Of a stretch of 64,000 nucleotides of DNA, positions 54,288 to 63,358 are shown one piece after another; within the stretch, counting starts at the first letter, position 1; each line of letters begins with the position of its first letter. Both the position numbers and the translations under genes were made by a program. Origin of the DNA: an uncultured Lachnospiraceae bacterium (lineage in GTDB: Bacteria; Bacillota; Clostridia; Lachnospirales; Lachnospiraceae); the NCBI GenBank assembly GCA_910589075.1, contig CAJUSK010000034.1:285747-349746 (forward strand), in the 5' to 3' direction. The notes under the pieces are model-generated. The model saw only the letters and a list, made by a program, of their open reading frames with translations. It did not search any database and had not been told where the DNA came from.

Positions 54288-56605
54288 TAGAAGATTTGCC
54301 CAAAGCTCTGATTGCCTGGTATGATTTTGGACCGGATACGAAAGTGCTTTTTATTTCCGGCGGCAGACCGGAATGTGATGTGCTGCCGGAAGCACTTGAA
54401 AAAAAGAATGTCCGATTGAAAAGAGCGGCCCTTTCTGCTTTGGATGGTCCGGAAACGGGATTGGATGGAGAACTTTTTGATTATATAGTGGGTGTTGGTA
54501 TTTTGGAGCGGAGCTCCGGACCGGAACAACTGTTGTCAACTTTAAAAAGGCTGTTAAATGATACGGGGAAATTGTTGATCGGTGCGGAGAACCGGCTTGC
54601 CATTCGTTATTTCTGTGGAGATAAGGATTTCTTTTCCGGCCACGTGCTGGATGGAATAGATAATTATGAGAAAATCGGAGAACACAGAATCCGGATGAAT
54701 GGTGGCAGGGCATATTCCAGGGCAGAATTGGAAAGGATGCTGGCGTGGGCCGGATTTTTAAAATACAAAATATACGCAGTCATGCCGGAACTGATACGGC
54801 CTCAAATTTTGCTGGCAGAGGGATATATGCCAAACGAGTCCATGGATGTACGAATATTTCCGCAGTATAAAAGTCCGGGCACAATTTTCCTGGAAGAAGA
54901 GCGTCTGTATAAAACACTTCTGGAAAATCGGATGTTTCATCCCATGGCCAATGGATTTATGATGGAATGTACGGTTGGTGGCACATTGTCGGACGCGGAT
55001 CAGATTACGGTACAGGGGGACCGCCGCCGCACGGAGGCTATGGCGACTCTTATAAAAAGCGGAGCATGGGTGGAGAAAAAGGCATTGTACCCGGAAGGCA
55101 GGCAGAAGATACAGGTTTTGCTGGATAATACAGAATATTTACGCAGGCATAAAGTGCCTGTGACAAAGGCCTGTGCGGAATTGGATACATATAAAATGCC
55201 CTATATAGACGGAACGATTGCAACAGAGTATTTCAGAGAACTGCTGAGACGGGATAAAGATGCTTTTATTGGCGAAATTGAAGTATTCAGACAGATGATC
55301 CTGGATTCTTCCGAGCATGTCCCTTATGAAGAAGTGAACTGGCAGCAGTTTGATCCGTGGTGGAAAAACCGGAAAAAAGATGATCCGGATATTGATTTGT
55401 GGAAACAGAGGGCTTTTGGCAGCGAGGAGGAACAAAGGGATATCGGTGTTATTTTAAAGCGGGGATATGTAGATCTGGTTTCCATTAACTGTTTCCATAC
55501 GGAGCAAGGATTTGTTTTCTTTGATCAGGAATTTTTCCTGGAAAATCTTCCGGCCAATGTGATCCTGATCCGTACTATTGATTTCATATACAGGGATCAT
55601 CCGGAACTGGATCTGGTATATGCGAAGGAAGAGCTGTTAAAACGTTTCCGGCTCTTCAGACATCAGGATATCTGGAGAGCAACAGGGAATAAGTTTTTGA
55701 CAGAACTGAGAAATGAAAAGGAACTTTCCGGGTACCACAGGCTGCACAGACGGGAATGGAAGACAGTCTTTGCCAACAGATTCCGGATGGATTACAGCCA
55801 GGAAGCATACGAGCGGCTGTTTACCAATATTTTCAAAGGAACGGGCGGCAAAAAGATTTATCTGTTCGGTTCCGGTAATTATGCCAGAGAATTTATAACA
55901 CAATTTGGCAGGTATTATGAGATTGCAGGTATTGTAGATAATCAGGAAAGCAGGTGGGGAGAGACATTGTTGGGGGTGAAAATATATAACCCAACTGTTC
56001 TGCAGGGAATAAAAGACCCATTGAAAGTCTTTGTTTGTATTAAATATTATGGAGATGTCCTTTCTCAGCTGGATGCCATGGATATTCAGGACATTTCTGT
56101 CTATGATCCGCGGGTTGATTATGAGAGACCGCTGAAAGTGCCTTGTCAGGAAGTGGGCAGGAAGCCTGGTAAATATCATATCGGGTATGTGGCGGGTGTG
56201 TTTGACTTGTTTCATATCGGACATTTGAATATCTTCAGGCGGGCAAAAGAGCAATGCGATTATCTGATTGTGGGAATTGTGTCGGATGAGCAGGTAATAA
56301 AAAGCAAGAAAACCCGCCCTTATATCCCTTTTGAAGAACGGCTGGCCATCGTACAGGCGTGCCGCTATGTGGACGAAGCGGTTATGATACCTCCCGACAG
56401 ACCTAATACGGAAGACGCTTTTTATATGTATCATTTTGATGCTCAGTTTTCAGGAAGCGATTATGCGGACAATCCGGACTGGCAGGCGAGGAAGATTTTT
56501 TTACGGCAGCACGGTTCGGATATGGTCTTTCTGCCCTATACGGAAACGACCAGTTCCACGGAAATCAAAGAACAGATCAGCCGCAGGATTTTCAAAGACG
56601 CATAA
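54269..56605 (+). CDS. Multidomain protein: methyltransferase-like, unknown middle, Rossmann-like module, cytidylyltransferase
   Basis: A 778-residue fusion. Residues 1-165 look like a degenerate class I methyltransferase (KVLFISGGRPECDVL where motif I lacks the GxGxG; FDYIVGVGILERSSGPEQLL). Residues 166-520 are not recognised. Residues about 527-635 are the locus module (IYLFGSGNYAREFITQF, AGIVDNQESRWGE, VFVCIKY). Residues about 637-778 form a cytidylyltransferase (GYVAGVFDLFHIGHLNIFRRAK with HxGH; ending TTSSTEIKEQI) related to TagD and phosphoethanolamine/phosphocholine cytidylyltransferases. It probably makes a CDP-alcohol donor. Start overlaps the SDR by 19 bases; GGGGGAG precedes the ATG. 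Confidence 0.8.
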   Translation: METDKIIEDLPKALIAWYDFGPDTKVLFISGGRPECDVLPEALEKKNVRLKRAALSALDGPETGLDGELFDYIVGVGILERSSGPEQLLSTLKRLLNDTGKLLIGAENRLAIRYFCGDKDFFSGHVLDGIDNYEKIGEHRIRMNGGRAYSRAELERMLAWAGFLKYKIYAVMPELIRPQILLAEGYMPNESMDVRIFPQYKSPGTIFLEEERLYKTLLENRMFHPMANGFMMECTVGGTLSDADQITVQGDRRRTEAMATLIKSGAWVEKKALYPEGRQKIQVLLDNTEYLRRHKVPVTKACAELDTYKMPYIDGTIATEYFRELLRRDKDAFIGEIEVFRQMILDSSEHVPYEEVNWQQFDPWWKNRKKDDPDIDLWKQRAFGSEEEQRDIGVILKRGYVDLVSINCFHTEQGFVFFDQEFFLENLPANVILIRTIDFIYRDHPELDLVYAKEELLKRFRLFRHQDIWRATGNKFLTELRNEKELSGYHRLHRREWKTVFANRFRMDYSQEAYERLFTNIFKGTGGKKIYLFGSGNYAREFITQFGRYYEIAGIVDNQESRWGETLLGVKIYNPTVLQGIKDPLKVFVCIKYYGDVLSQLDAMDIQDISVYDPRVDYERPLKVPCQEVGRKPGKYHIGYVAGVFDLFHIGHLNIFRRAKEQCDYLIVGIVSDEQVIKSKKTRPYIPFEERLAIVQACRYVDEAVMIPPDRPNTEDAFYMYHFDAQFSGSDYADNPDWQARKIFLRQHGSDMVFLPYTETTSSTEIKEQISRRIFKDA

Positions 56606-56642
56606 GGTGGTATGTAAATAAGGGCAAGGAAGGAGCGGGGCT

Positions 56643-57887
56643 ATGGAAGCGATTCCATCTATTTATGAAACAGTAAGTACACTTAGACCATGGCAGGGAA
56701 TGGGAGATTTGGCTGCTGCGGGATTTAAACGGCTTTTACTGGATTTTTCCATGTTTACGTCGGCGGAACTGATCCGGCAAAAGAAACACAGGCCGGAACT
56801 GGTTCGGGAGTTGTACCGGGAGTTTTTCAGTACGGCCAAGAAATTTAAAATGGAATTTCCCATCGCAAAACTGCCGTTTTTCAGCCATTTTTCCTGTATG
56901 GAAGACTTGCATCCTCTCATTTTGCAGCTCAGTCTGGATTGCCTTGCGGCCTGCGAAACAGCGGGGTGCGGGCAGATTATTGTACAGCCGCTGTTTGTCG
57001 GATTGGAGCATGACAGGGTATGGGAGGAAAACAGAAAGTATTATCTGGCGCTCAGTGAGGCGTGCAGGCTGGCTGATACAAAACTTCTGTTAACGAATCA
57101 ATATGCTGTCCATAACCGCCGTTTTAAACGCGGCGTCTGCTCGGATGGCAGGACGGCTGCCCAGTGGGTGGATGATTTAAACTGTCTTGCAGGTATGGAG
57201 CGGTTTGGATTCTGTATGGATACCGGATATTGCAACCTGTGCGCCCAGGATATGCAGGCGTTTATTCTGGGGCTGGGGGCGCGCCTGCAGGCTGTCATCT
57301 TGACAGAAAATGACGGGCAGCATGATATGCGGCGTCTTCCGTTTACAGGCGGCTGGGGACAAAGCCATGATACAGACTGGCTGGGGGTGATCCGGGGATT
57401 GCGGCAGTCAGGATTTGACGGCTGCCTGATTCTGGATATGGTGCATACCATACAGTCTTTTTCACCGCTGCTGCGTCCCCACATACTGTCCCTGTGCAAA
57501 GCAGTAGCCGACTATTTCCTCCTGCAGGCAAACCTGGAAAATACCCTGAAAAAATACAGATCCATCGCCCTGTTCGGCGCAGGCAATATGTGCCGCAACT
57601 ATATGAAATGTTATGGTGCTATATACCCGCCCCTGTTTACCTGTGACAACAATCAGGCTCTGTGGGGCACATCCTTCTGCGGCCTGGAGGTAAAAAGCCC
57701 GGAGGCGTTGAAAGACCTGCCGGATGACTGCGGCGTATTTATCTGCAATCTGTATTACCGTGAAATCGAAGCGCAGCTACGCGCAATGGGCGTGAAGCAT
57801 ATCGAATACTTCAATGATGAATATATGTCTTCCTATTATTTTGACAGATTTCACAGGGATGAGCCGGGACAGTTTGTTTCTCCATAA
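56643..57887 (+). CDS. Degenerate AP-endonuclease-2-type TIM barrel with C-terminal Rossmann-like module
   Basis: Residues about 1-295 align with the isomerase-like protein at 5346-6287, but its metal ligands are replaced: the IEN Glu is Thr (LLTNQY), DTGH is DTGY, the MHDN His is lost (LTENDG) and the last Glu is Asp (ILDMVH). It is therefore unlikely to be a metal-dependent isomerase. Residues about 305-400 are the module (SIALFGAGNMCRNYMKC, FTCDNNQALWG, CGVFICNL). It closes the glycan locus. AGGAAGGAG is upstream of the ATG. Role unknown, perhaps binding rather than catalysis. Confidence 0.8.
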   Translation: MEAIPSIYETVSTLRPWQGMGDLAAAGFKRLLLDFSMFTSAELIRQKKHRPELVRELYREFFSTAKKFKMEFPIAKLPFFSHFSCMEDLHPLILQLSLDCLAACETAGCGQIIVQPLFVGLEHDRVWEENRKYYLALSEACRLADTKLLLTNQYAVHNRRFKRGVCSDGRTAAQWVDDLNCLAGMERFGFCMDTGYCNLCAQDMQAFILGLGARLQAVILTENDGQHDMRRLPFTGGWGQSHDTDWLGVIRGLRQSGFDGCLILDMVHTIQSFSPLLRPHILSLCKAVADYFLLQANLENTLKKYRSIALFGAGNMCRNYMKCYGAIYPPLFTCDNNQALWGTSFCGLEVKSPEALKDLPDDCGVFICNLYYREIEAQLRAMGVKHIEYFNDEYMSSYYFDRFHRDEPGQFVSP

Positions 57888-57923
57888 CTTTGCGTTATAA
57901 CAGATATTCTCCGTATGCATACA

Positions 57924-57952
57924 TTGACAGGAAAAATTTTTGTTGCTAGAAT
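57924..57952 (+). promoter_or_regulatory. Sigma-A promoter of ilvN-ilvC
   Basis: TTGACA (57924-57929) and TAGAAT (57947-57952) are 17 bases apart, leaving a 5' leader of about 65 bases before ilvN. No T-box or attenuator-like structure was seen in this short leader. Confidence 0.75.
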
Positions 57953-58023
57953 GGGTAAATGAGAGGTGGTCTGTTTCACAGCGGCCACAGACAGGCATAG
58001 AAAAGAAAAAGAGGAAGTGGATT

Positions 58024-58521
58024 ATGCATAAGAAAGTATTTCAGCTTCTGGTTGATAACACTTCAGGTGTTTTAAGCCGTATTTCAGGTCTTTTCTCAAG
58101 GCGGGGGTATAATATTGAGAGTATTACTGCCGGTGTGACCGCAGATCCCAGATTTACCCGGATTACCATAGTGGCAAGCGGCGACGATGAGATTCTGGAT
58201 CAGATTGAGAAACAGGTTGAGAAACTGGTGGATGTCCGGGACATCCGCGAACTGAAGCCGGCAAACAGCGTCTACAGGGAACTGGCGTTGATTAAAGTGG
58301 CGGCCACAGCAGCACAGAGAGAGGGCGTAATCAGCGTAACCGATATTTTCCGCGCTAAAATTATTGATGTATGCGCGGAGAGCCTTACCATTGAACTGAC
58401 AGGAGATCAGGCAAAGATAGAAGCGTTTTTAAGTCTTCTGGAAGGTTATGAGATTCTGGAGCTTGCCCGGACAGGAATTGCAGGCCTGGGGCGTGGTGTG
58501 GAAAATGTAGTGTATTTTTAG
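58024..58521 (+). CDS. ilvN: Acetolactate synthase small (regulatory) subunit
   Basis: Regulatory ACT-domain subunit of acetohydroxyacid synthase, mediating valine feedback in branched-chain amino acid synthesis. The ACT domain shows FQLLVDNTSGVLSRISGLFSRRGYNIESITAG and FTRITIV; the C-terminal half has the family core RELALIKVAA and ELTGDQAKIEAF. 165 residues is typical. ATG 58024 follows AGAGGAAGTGGATT; upstream in-frame starts lie in the leader. The catalytic subunit ilvB is not in the window; ilvC follows after 54 bases. Confidence 0.95.
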   Translation: MHKKVFQLLVDNTSGVLSRISGLFSRRGYNIESITAGVTADPRFTRITIVASGDDEILDQIEKQVEKLVDVRDIRELKPANSVYRELALIKVAATAAQREGVISVTDIFRAKIIDVCAESLTIELTGDQAKIEAFLSLLEGYEILELARTGIAGLGRGVENVVYF

Positions 58522-58575
58522 GACGGGATCTGTTCTCATCCTGTGAAAGAAAGCAAAATGACGGAGGAAAAGAAA

Positions 58576-59592
58576 ATGGCAAATATTTACTATCAGGAAG
58601 ACTGCAACCTTTCTTTGCTGGAAGGTAAAACAATCGCAATTATCGGCTATGGCAGTCAGGGACATGCCCACGCGCTGAATCTGAAAGAGTCCGGCTGCAA
58701 TGTCATCATCGGCCTGTATGAAGGCTCTAAATCATGGAACAGGGCACAGGAGCAGGGATTTGAGGTGTTCACGGCTGCGGAAGCGGCAAAGCGCGCGGAC
58801 ATCATTATGATTCTGATCAATGATGAAAAACAGGCGGCTCTTTATACACATGATATTGCACCCAATCTGGAAGAGGGCAATATGCTGATGTTTGCTCATG
58901 GATTCAATATCCATTTCGGCTGTATCGTGCCGCCGGCCAATGTGGATGTTACCATGATTGCGCCCAAAGGACCGGGCCATACGGTGAGAAGCGAATACCA
59001 GGAAGGGAAAGGTGTTCCCTGTCTGATCGCGGTAGAGCAGGACTATACAGGTAAGGCAAAAGATCTGGCGCTGGCATATGCGCTGGGAATCGGAGGTGCC
59101 AGAGCAGGCGTTCTGGAGACAACATTCCGTACAGAGACGGAGACAGACCTCTTTGGTGAGCAGGCAGTGTTGTGTGGCGGCGTCTGTGCACTGATGCAGG
59201 CAGGCTTTGAGACATTGGTGGAAGCAGGCTACGATCCCAGGAATGCATATTTTGAATGCATTCACGAGATGAAACTGATTGTGGATCTGATTTACCAGTC
59301 CGGTTTTTCCGGTATGCGGTATTCCATTTCCAACACGGCGGAATATGGTGACTATGTCACAGGCCCCAAAATTATTACGGAAGAAACCAAAAAGGCAATG
59401 AAGAAGATCCTGTCCGATATTCAGGACGGCACTTTTGCAAAAGAATTCCTGCTGGATATGTCCGATGCCGGAAAACAGGTACATTTCCGCGCTATGCGGA
59501 AGCTGGCCGGCGAACATCCGTCTGAGGTAATCGGCGAGGAAATCAGGAAACTGTATAGCTGGAGTGATGAGGATAAGCTGATTAACAACTAA
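58576..59592 (+). CDS. ilvC: Ketol-acid reductoisomerase (class I)
   Basis: Converts acetolactate to dihydroxyisovalerate with NAD(P)H and Mg2+. The Rossmann motif IAIIGYGSQGHAHALNLKESG, the KGPGHTVR segment and the C-terminal knotted domain (FECIHEMKLIVDLIYQSGFSGMR with metal-binding Glu, NTAEYGDYVTGP) are diagnostic. 338 residues marks the short class I form. ATG 58576 has GGAGGAAAAGAAA in front; two in-frame ATGs upstream (58543, 58558) are less likely. Transcribed with ilvN and ended by the terminator at 59621. Confidence 0.96.
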   Translation: MANIYYQEDCNLSLLEGKTIAIIGYGSQGHAHALNLKESGCNVIIGLYEGSKSWNRAQEQGFEVFTAAEAAKRADIIMILINDEKQAALYTHDIAPNLEEGNMLMFAHGFNIHFGCIVPPANVDVTMIAPKGPGHTVRSEYQEGKGVPCLIAVEQDYTGKAKDLALAYALGIGGARAGVLETTFRTETETDLFGEQAVLCGGVCALMQAGFETLVEAGYDPRNAYFECIHEMKLIVDLIYQSGFSGMRYSISNTAEYGDYVTGPKIITEETKKAMKKILSDIQDGTFAKEFLLDMSDAGKQVHFRAMRKLAGEHPSEVIGEEIRKLYSWSDEDKLINN

Positions 59593-59620
59593 TCGTATAT
59601 AACAATGGCAGAATCGCAGA

Positions 59621-59676
59621 AAAGAACCGATAACGTCCAGGGACAAAGAAAATCCCTCCGGTGATCGGTTCTTTTC
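59621..59676. terminator. Bidirectional terminator between ilvC and aroC
   Basis: AAGAACCGAT (59622-59631) pairs with ATCGGTTCTT (59664-59673). The stem has an A run on the left and a T run on the right, so it can end both convergent transcripts. Confidence 0.75.
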
Positions 59677-59726
59677 ACATATAGCAATCGAATATCTGAG
59701 AAAGCAGTGATTTTTGGACACATCTG

Positions 59727-60833
59727 TCACGGCCGGATATGATAAAAATCCAGAATACCGTCCATTCCCGCGTACATATTTTCAAACAACAGATCCACAA
59801 TGACCAGGGCGGCCATAGCCTCCACCACCACCACGGCTCTGGGAACAATCACGGGGTCATGGCGTCCCCTGATTTCCAGGGTGATGGGTTCTCCCTTTGC
59901 ATTGACGGTTTCCTGCTGCCGGAAAATGGAAGGGGTGGGTTTTATATAGGCGCGCAGCACAATGGGTGATCCGTCGCTCATGCCACCCAGGATCCCTCCT
60001 GCATGGTTGGTTTTTTTTGTAATTTTTCCGTTGGAAATGACAAATGCGTCATTATTTTCCGATCCTTTTGCCGCGGCGGCCTGAAAGCCGTCTCCGATTT
60101 CCACAGCTTTCACTGCGCCGATGGAGAAGAGTGCCTTGCCCAGACAGGCGTCCAGCTTATCGAATACGGTCTCTCCGATGCCTGCCGGCATGCCTTCAAT
60201 ACGGCATTCGATGATGCCGCCTGCGGAATCCTTTTCTTCCATACAGGTTTTCAGATAGGCTTCGGCCTTTGCGCTGGCGTCGTAGTCAGGCATGGCGGTG
60301 GGGGTATTGCGGATGGCTTCCATATGAAATTGTGTATCGTCCACACGGACGGGGCCAATGGCTTTTGTGTAAGCGCACAGGGTGATGCCCATTGTGCGCA
60401 GCAGTTTTGCGGCAATGGCACCGCCGGCCACCCGTCCCACCGTTTCCCTGCCGGAAGAGCGTCCGCCGCCCCGGTAATCCCGAAATCCATATTTCCGGTC
60501 AAAGGTATAATCGGCATGGCCAGGACGGTAACAGGACGCAATATCACTGTAATCTCTGGATTTCTGGGAGGTATTTTCCACCATCAGAGAGATGGGGGTG
60601 CCGGTGGTGACTCCCTCAAATACCCCGGAAAGGATCCGGACTCTGTCCGCTTCCTTCCGGGGTGTGGAAATACCGGTCTGTCCGGGTTTGCGCCTGTCCA
60701 TCCAGGGCTGGATATCCTCTTCTGATAGAGCCAGCCCTGCCGGACAGCCGTCAATGACTACGCCCAGCGCGGGCCCATGGGATTCGCCCCATGTTGTGAT
60801 TCTGAAACATTTTCCGAAGATTGAACCTGCCAT
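59727..60833 (-). CDS. aroC: Chorismate synthase
   Basis: Last step of the shikimate pathway, converting EPSP to chorismate with reduced FMN. Signatures: TTWGESHGPALGVVIDGCPAG near the start, YRGGGRSSGRETVGRVAGGA in the middle and GRHDPVIVPRAVVVVEAMAA near the end; 368 residues is normal. ATG 60833 has GAGGGAGGAAATT upstream; the longer in-frame start at 60911 is not supported. It stands alone on the minus strand. Confidence 0.96.
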   Translation of the reverse strand: MAGSIFGKCFRITTWGESHGPALGVVIDGCPAGLALSEEDIQPWMDRRKPGQTGISTPRKEADRVRILSGVFEGVTTGTPISLMVENTSQKSRDYSDIASCYRPGHADYTFDRKYGFRDYRGGGRSSGRETVGRVAGGAIAAKLLRTMGITLCAYTKAIGPVRVDDTQFHMEAIRNTPTAMPDYDASAKAEAYLKTCMEEKDSAGGIIECRIEGMPAGIGETVFDKLDACLGKALFSIGAVKAVEIGDGFQAAAAKGSENNDAFVISNGKITKKTNHAGGILGGMSDGSPIVLRAYIKPTPSIFRQQETVNAKGEPITLEIRGRHDPVIVPRAVVVVEAMAALVIVDLLFENMYAGMDGILDFYHIRP

Positions 60834-61007
60834 AATTTCCTCCCTCTGTCCGTATACGTGGCACAGATATGATTCTTGCGAATAAAAAGTTTCCAAAGGT
60901 GCTTTTATCACAAAGCGTACTTTCGACGGTTGTCTTATCCGTATCAGTATATAAAATATTGCAGGGTTTCACAAGTGCCTGGCGGGAAATAAAATGTGAA
61001 AAAGGGA

Positions 61008-61037
61008 TTGAGTATTCTGTACGTTCTGTGTTAAGAT
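61008..61037 (+). promoter_or_regulatory. Probable promoter of the VanY-type gene
   Basis: TTGAGT (61008-61013) and TAAGAT (61032-61037) with an 18-base spacer lie 36 bases before the ATG. Confidence 0.55.
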
Positions 61038-61073
61038 AGTCCAATATGAGAGTCGTAACAATGAGGAAACAGT

Positions 61074-62135
61074 ATGAAACATCCAACAAAAGAAAAGCCG
61101 GATCCGGGAACTGAAAAAAAGCATATGAAATGGGTTTTGCAGCCTTTTTTTATGGCAGCCCTTGTTTATAACAGACTGCTGGATGCTCTGGAAGCCAATG
61201 GGAAGCGGTATGCCAGCCTTTTTGCCATATTCCTTTTTTTTGTTCTCAGCAGCAGTTTTTCGTTTCCTGTTTTTGAGGATATGGAACCGACCGGCCTGGC
61301 AGGTGAGTCTGCGCCCCGGGACAGAACCGCTTTCATCGAGGAGAAAGAAGCGGCAGTGCAGGTTTCCGCACAGGAAACTTTGCCGGCGGCGGAGGCTGTA
61401 CTGGATGATGCCGATGTGATGGACGGTTATGAGGATATAGAACTGGAGCATATGGAAGATGTGGACAAATACACATCGGACGAAATTCTGGAGGAAAATG
61501 ACGGTGCGCCACAAGAGGCGGCTGCGCCGGAGCGGGTTTCCGCGGAAGATGTGGTGTTTGACAGGGATGACTGGCGTCTTCTGCTGATCAACAAACAGCA
61601 TCCGATTCCGGAAGATTATACCTTTGAACTGGGAACGATCAAAGGGTCCATGGAGTGTGACGTGCGGATTATTGATGATCTGCTGGCCATGCTGCAGGCG
61701 GCCAAAAGCGACGGCATCAATCTGGTCATCTGTTCTCCCTATCGTGACCTGAACCGGCAGAAGGTTCTGTTTGAACGAAAAGTCAAGGCATACATGGATA
61801 AGGGTATGAGCTATATCGATGCCTATAAGGTTTCTTCCCAGGCGGTGACTGTACCGGGCGCCAGTGAGCATCAGATCGGACTGGCGCTGGATATTGTGTG
61901 CAGTACCTATTATAATCTGAATGAAGGCTATGGAGAAACACAGGCCGGGCAATGGCTGGAGGCGCACAGTTATGAATATGGATTTACGCTGCGCTATCCG
62001 AAAGGGAAAGAATACATAACCGGTATTGAATATGAGCCGTGGCATTTCCGCTATGTGGGAAAAGAGGCGGCAGGTGTAATGAAAGAGAAAGGAATCTGTC
62101 TGGAAGAATTGATAGACAGTTTACAGCGTACATGA
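61074..62135 (+). CDS. VanY-type D-alanyl-D-alanine carboxypeptidase (M15B)
   Basis: Cell-wall peptidase that trims terminal D-Ala from peptidoglycan stem peptides. An uncleaved signal/anchor is likely at residues 47-66 (ASLFAIFLFFVLSSSFSF), followed by an acidic linker (about 70-160) and the catalytic domain: SPYRDLNRQKVLFE, the zinc motif SEHQIGLALDIV (HxxGxAxD) and EPWHFRYV with the last histidine ligand. So the domain is extracellular. tgt overlaps its stop by four bases. No van resistance genes are nearby; a housekeeping role is more likely. Confidence 0.9.
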   Translation: MKHPTKEKPDPGTEKKHMKWVLQPFFMAALVYNRLLDALEANGKRYASLFAIFLFFVLSSSFSFPVFEDMEPTGLAGESAPRDRTAFIEEKEAAVQVSAQETLPAAEAVLDDADVMDGYEDIELEHMEDVDKYTSDEILEENDGAPQEAAAPERVSAEDVVFDRDDWRLLLINKQHPIPEDYTFELGTIKGSMECDVRIIDDLLAMLQAAKSDGINLVICSPYRDLNRQKVLFERKVKAYMDKGMSYIDAYKVSSQAVTVPGASEHQIGLALDIVCSTYYNLNEGYGETQAGQWLEAHSYEYGFTLRYPKGKEYITGIEYEPWHFRYVGKEAAGVMKEKGICLEELIDSLQRT

Positions 62136-63274
62136 AACAGGCAAATTATCATCTCCTCAGGCAGGAAGGCCGTGCCAGACGAGGGGAACTGCATACGGTA
62201 CACGGTGTGATCCAGACGCCGGTATTTATGAATGTGGGGACAGTGGCGGCTATCAAAGGCGCTGTTTCCACGGAAGATCTGGAACAGATCGGGACCCAGG
62301 TGGAACTCTCCAATACGTATCATCTGCATGTGCGTCCGGGAGATACACTCATCCGGCAACTGGGCGGTCTGCACAAATTTATGTCATGGAACAGGCCCAT
62401 TCTGACCGATTCCGGCGGGTTTCAGGTGTTTTCACTGGCGGGGCTGCGCAGGATCAAAGAAGAAGGGGTGTATTTTAATTCTCATATTGACGGCCGAAAG
62501 ATTTTTATGGGGCCGGAGGAAAGTATGAGGATTCAGTCTAACCTGGCCTCTACCATAGCTATGGCTTTTGACGAGTGCCCTTCCAGCCGTGCTGACAGAG
62601 ACTATGTACAGGCATCTGTGGATCGGACGACCCGCTGGCTTGTGCGGTGTAAGGATGAAATGGCCCGGCTGAATGCTCTGGAAGATACCCTGAACAGAAA
62701 TCAGCTCCTCTTCGGCATTAATCAGGGCGCCGTATTTGCGGATATTCGAATTGAACATGCGCGGCGGATCGCAGAACTGGAACTGGACGGCTATGCCATT
62801 GGCGGACTGGCGGTGGGAGAGACTCATGAAGAGATGTATTTTATATTGGAAGAAACCGTTCCATATCTGCCCGTGGACAAGCCGGTTTATCTGATGGGTG
62901 TGGGGACACCTGCCAATATACTGGAGGGTGTGGAACGAGGGGTGGATTTCTTTGACTGTGTGTATCCGTCACGGAACGGACGGCACGGACATGTGTATAC
63001 AGACAGGGGAAAGCTCAATCTGTTTAACGCATGTTATGAAAAGGATGCCCGCCCCATTGAGGAAGGCTGTGAGTGCCCGGCCTGCAGACGATATTCCAGG
63101 GCCTATATCCGGCATTTGCTCAAGGCGAAGGAAATGCTGGGGATGCGTCTGTGCGTGCTGCATAATCTTTCTTTTTATAACAGGATGATGGCGGAAATCC
63201 GGGAAGCATTGGATGAAGGGCGCTTTGCCGCCTATAAAAAGGCAAAACTGGACGGTATGGAACAGGGCAGGTAG
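62132..63274 (+). CDS. tgt: tRNA-guanine transglycosylase
   Basis: Exchanges the wobble guanine of GUN-anticodon tRNAs for preQ1 (queuosine pathway). The 380-residue protein has ILTDSGGFQVFSL (catalytic Asp), GGLAVGE, FFDCVYPSRNGRHG (nucleophile Asp) and the zinc site CECPACRRY with a following Cys and His (LCVLHN). ATG 62132 overlaps the vanY-type stop (ATGA); the longer in-frame start at 62039 lies inside that gene. tgt followed by yajC is a common order. Confidence 0.96.
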   Translation: MKQANYHLLRQEGRARRGELHTVHGVIQTPVFMNVGTVAAIKGAVSTEDLEQIGTQVELSNTYHLHVRPGDTLIRQLGGLHKFMSWNRPILTDSGGFQVFSLAGLRRIKEEGVYFNSHIDGRKIFMGPEESMRIQSNLASTIAMAFDECPSSRADRDYVQASVDRTTRWLVRCKDEMARLNALEDTLNRNQLLFGINQGAVFADIRIEHARRIAELELDGYAIGGLAVGETHEEMYFILEETVPYLPVDKPVYLMGVGTPANILEGVERGVDFFDCVYPSRNGRHGHVYTDRGKLNLFNACYEKDARPIEEGCECPACRRYSRAYIRHLLKAKEMLGMRLCVLHNLSFYNRMMAEIREALDEGRFAAYKKAKLDGMEQGR

Positions 63275-63293
63275 GTTGTTTTTCAGAAAAGAC

Positions 63294-63322
63294 TTGCCTA
63301 ATTGTCCGTTTTTGGGTATGAT
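63294..63322 (+). promoter_or_regulatory. Promoter of yajC
   Basis: TTGCCT (63294-63299) and TATGAT (63317-63322), 17-base spacer, 37 bases before the yajC start. Confidence 0.6.
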
Positions 63323-63358
63323 ATTCGTTAGATTGTAATTGATTCAGGAGGAAAAGGA

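Noticed and set aside
58732..59730. 332-codon minus-strand frame opposite ilvC
   Set aside because: Antisense shadow of ilvC, with a translation rich in Cys and His and lacking family motifs.
60003..60725. 240-codon plus-strand frame opposite aroC
   Set aside because: Antisense shadow of chorismate synthase.
60969..62045. 358-codon minus-strand frame opposite the VanY-type gene
   Set aside because: Shadow of a well-supported gene; low-complexity hydrophobic translation and no ribosome site.
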